A stretch of 64,000 bases of DNA from Cymbomonas tetramitiformis (taxonomy: Eukaryota > Chlorophyta > Pyramimonadophyceae > Pyramimonadales > Pyramimonadaceae): assembly GCA_001247695.2 (NCBI GenBank), contig LGRX02035483.1, positions 310,001 to 374,000 of the forward strand. The letters run 5' to 3'. Shown one piece after another: positions 62,855 through 64,000 of the stretch (the stretch's first letter is position 1; every line of letters starts with the position of its first letter). The notes beneath the pieces are model-generated. The model saw nothing but the letters and a program-made list of their open reading frames with translations. It ran no database searches and was not told the DNA's origin. The position numbers and the translations under genes are program-made.

Positions 62855-64000
62855 ATGGCGGCAAGACGGTATCACAAAATTCAAGCGTGCGTGCAGAGCG
62901 ACTGGCGACACTGCAAGCACGCGGATCTTGTGGACGAAGACCGCGCTCTTTCGCATGAACTGGGAGATGTCATCGGTCAGATCTGCATGTACTGGACCGT
63001 TTCCTCCGCTTCTGTTTGTATAGAAAGGTTCGATGCCAGCGTGCGCAACTTTTTGAGCACCTTCATCCACGGCGGTATGGTGAAGCAGACCACTTTTGAG
63101 AGCACGTGCAAAAAGTGTGTGTCGAAAGAGATCGACCAGAGCGAGGTGCTGACGCACTTGGACGCGAATCGCTTTACTTTGAGGAAGGTGTTGTTTTCCG
63201 AGAAGCAGCTGTCCGCTAAAATTTTCCAGGTCATATGCAAGACCTACAAGACGCAACGCAGTCTCAAAAAGACCGCACACAAGATCTCGAGCGTCATCAC
63301 GCAAGACGCGCAAAGGTATATCGATTGCACATCGCGCGAAATCATGCAAACCACGCTCGACATATTGACTCCAAAATGGTGGGAGATTTTTAACGAATTC
63401 GTCGACGAGCTGGAGCAAGGACGCTCTTGTGCTTGGGACCTTCAGTTTCGCCGAGACGTGCTCGAGCGGAAGTTGCGCCAGATCGATACGGTTCTTTTCT
63501 GGAGCTGCAAAGAGGCGATCGACTTAGTTGTCGGGACTATTCTGAGCTGCGGAGACCCGGACTGCAAAGACCCTGCTGAATATTGGAACGCATGCGTCGA
63601 GGGAATAATTTCGAGCGCATTCGCCTTCATCAGGGACAAAGTGTGTCGATCCGCTTCGTGGGTCGTCTGCAATGAAATGAGCGGCGTTAATTGCAGGGTT
63701 CGTTGCGTCGACGAGCGCAAGCGAGCGATCGCGGATTATATCGAGAGCAGACCCTTGGACAACATTCCAACCGAGTCTGCGATTCTGCGCCGGGCTGTGG
63801 CGGTTGTGACCGCACAAGTGTTTCGAGGCGACCTTGACATCAGCTCGGCGAAGAGATTGTACATACGCAGATGCAATCACTGCGATGGCAAGGAGCAAAC
63901 GTACGGCGTTTTTTTGTCTTGCATCAGGTGCAACACGCCTTATTGCTCAGCAGAATGTCAGTACAAGGACTGGAACGATCATAAGCACCGATGCGCCCCT
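62855..64000 (+). CDS. MYND zinc finger protein, 3' partial
   Basis: The ATG at 62855 (MAARRYHKIQ) opens a frame that is still open at the window's end, 382 residues so far. The body is helical and Cys-containing with a CKKC pair near residue 90. The last visible part is a complete MYND finger: Cys-340, 343, 356, 359, 364, 368, His-376 and Cys-380. MYND fingers bind proline-rich peptides and occur in SET/SMYD methyltransferases and transcriptional co-repressors; no SET motif is visible in this portion. The unseen remainder may carry the main activity. The CGATCG motif is upstream. Confidence 0.75.
   Translation, partial: MAARRYHKIQACVQSDWRHCKHADLVDEDRALSHELGDVIGQICMYWTVSSASVCIERFDASVRNFLSTFIHGGMVKQTTFESTCKKCVSKEIDQSEVLTHLDANRFTLRKVLFSEKQLSAKIFQVICKTYKTQRSLKKTAHKISSVITQDAQRYIDCTSREIMQTTLDILTPKWWEIFNEFVDELEQGRSCAWDLQFRRDVLERKLRQIDTVLFWSCKEAIDLVVGTILSCGDPDCKDPAEYWNACVEGIISSAFAFIRDKVCRSASWVVCNEMSGVNCRVRCVDERKRAIADYIESRPLDNIPTESAILRRAVAVVTAQVFRGDLDISSAKRLYIRRCNHCDGKEQTYGVFLSCIRCNTPYCSAECQYKDWNDHKHRCAP

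Overview
The window looks like part of the genome of a large eukaryotic double-stranded DNA virus that I cannot place in a family. The evidence is a family B DNA polymerase, a helicase with an inserted zinc site, four divergent protein kinases, several RING-type ubiquitin ligases, an AlkB-like oxygenase, an N6-adenine-type methyltransferase and many unrecognised ORFs, packed on both strands. Promoters look eukaryotic: TATA boxes lie about 40-110 nt upstream of many start codons, and one gene seems to carry a 76-nt GT-AG intron. I infer transcription in, or with access to, a host nucleus. The host cannot be read from the sequence. I found no tRNA, rRNA, CRISPR or bacterial-type operon.

Layout. 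1-6.2 kb: end of a Thr/Pro-rich surface-type protein, a JAMM-like isopeptidase and a 1,058-residue unknown protein. 6.2-15.1 kb: NADAR protein, small membrane proteins, a glycosyltransferase-like protein, an acidic nuclear-type protein and an FHA-RBR ubiquitin ligase. 15.1-22.4 kb: two paralogous RING-like proteins around a coiled-coil protein, then the intron-containing TraB/TIKI-like gene. 22.8-33 kb: a second glycosyltransferase-like ORF, an FHA-RING ligase with a PARP-type finger, a helical-repeat protein and large unknowns. 33-43 kb: a kinase, the methyltransferase, DNA polymerase and a second kinase. 43-50 kb: repeat-rich spacer, BTB-like protein, RING protein, secreted APTP-repeat protein and AlkB. 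50-64 kb: a third kinase, the helicase, a large unknown, a fourth kinase and a MYND protein running off the end.

Three kinds of non-coding structure recur. (1) An 11-nt near-palindrome, GTTCGATCGAC, sits about 60-160 nt upstream of at least 13 start codons, including DNA polymerase, and often in divergent promoters; other genes have only a TATA box. This suggests two promoter classes. (2) Six hairpins have arms of alternating CG and a G-run loop. (3) About eleven copies of a degenerate element with TAAGAGTCAC-like inverted ends look like a miniature mobile element. A fourth, rarer element is a pair of short sequences that can fold into the same two hairpins despite base changes.

As a whole, the encoded functions point at host signalling through ubiquitin and phosphorylation: FHA modules that read phosphothreonine fused to E3 ligases, a candidate deubiquitinase, a BTB-like adaptor and several kinases.
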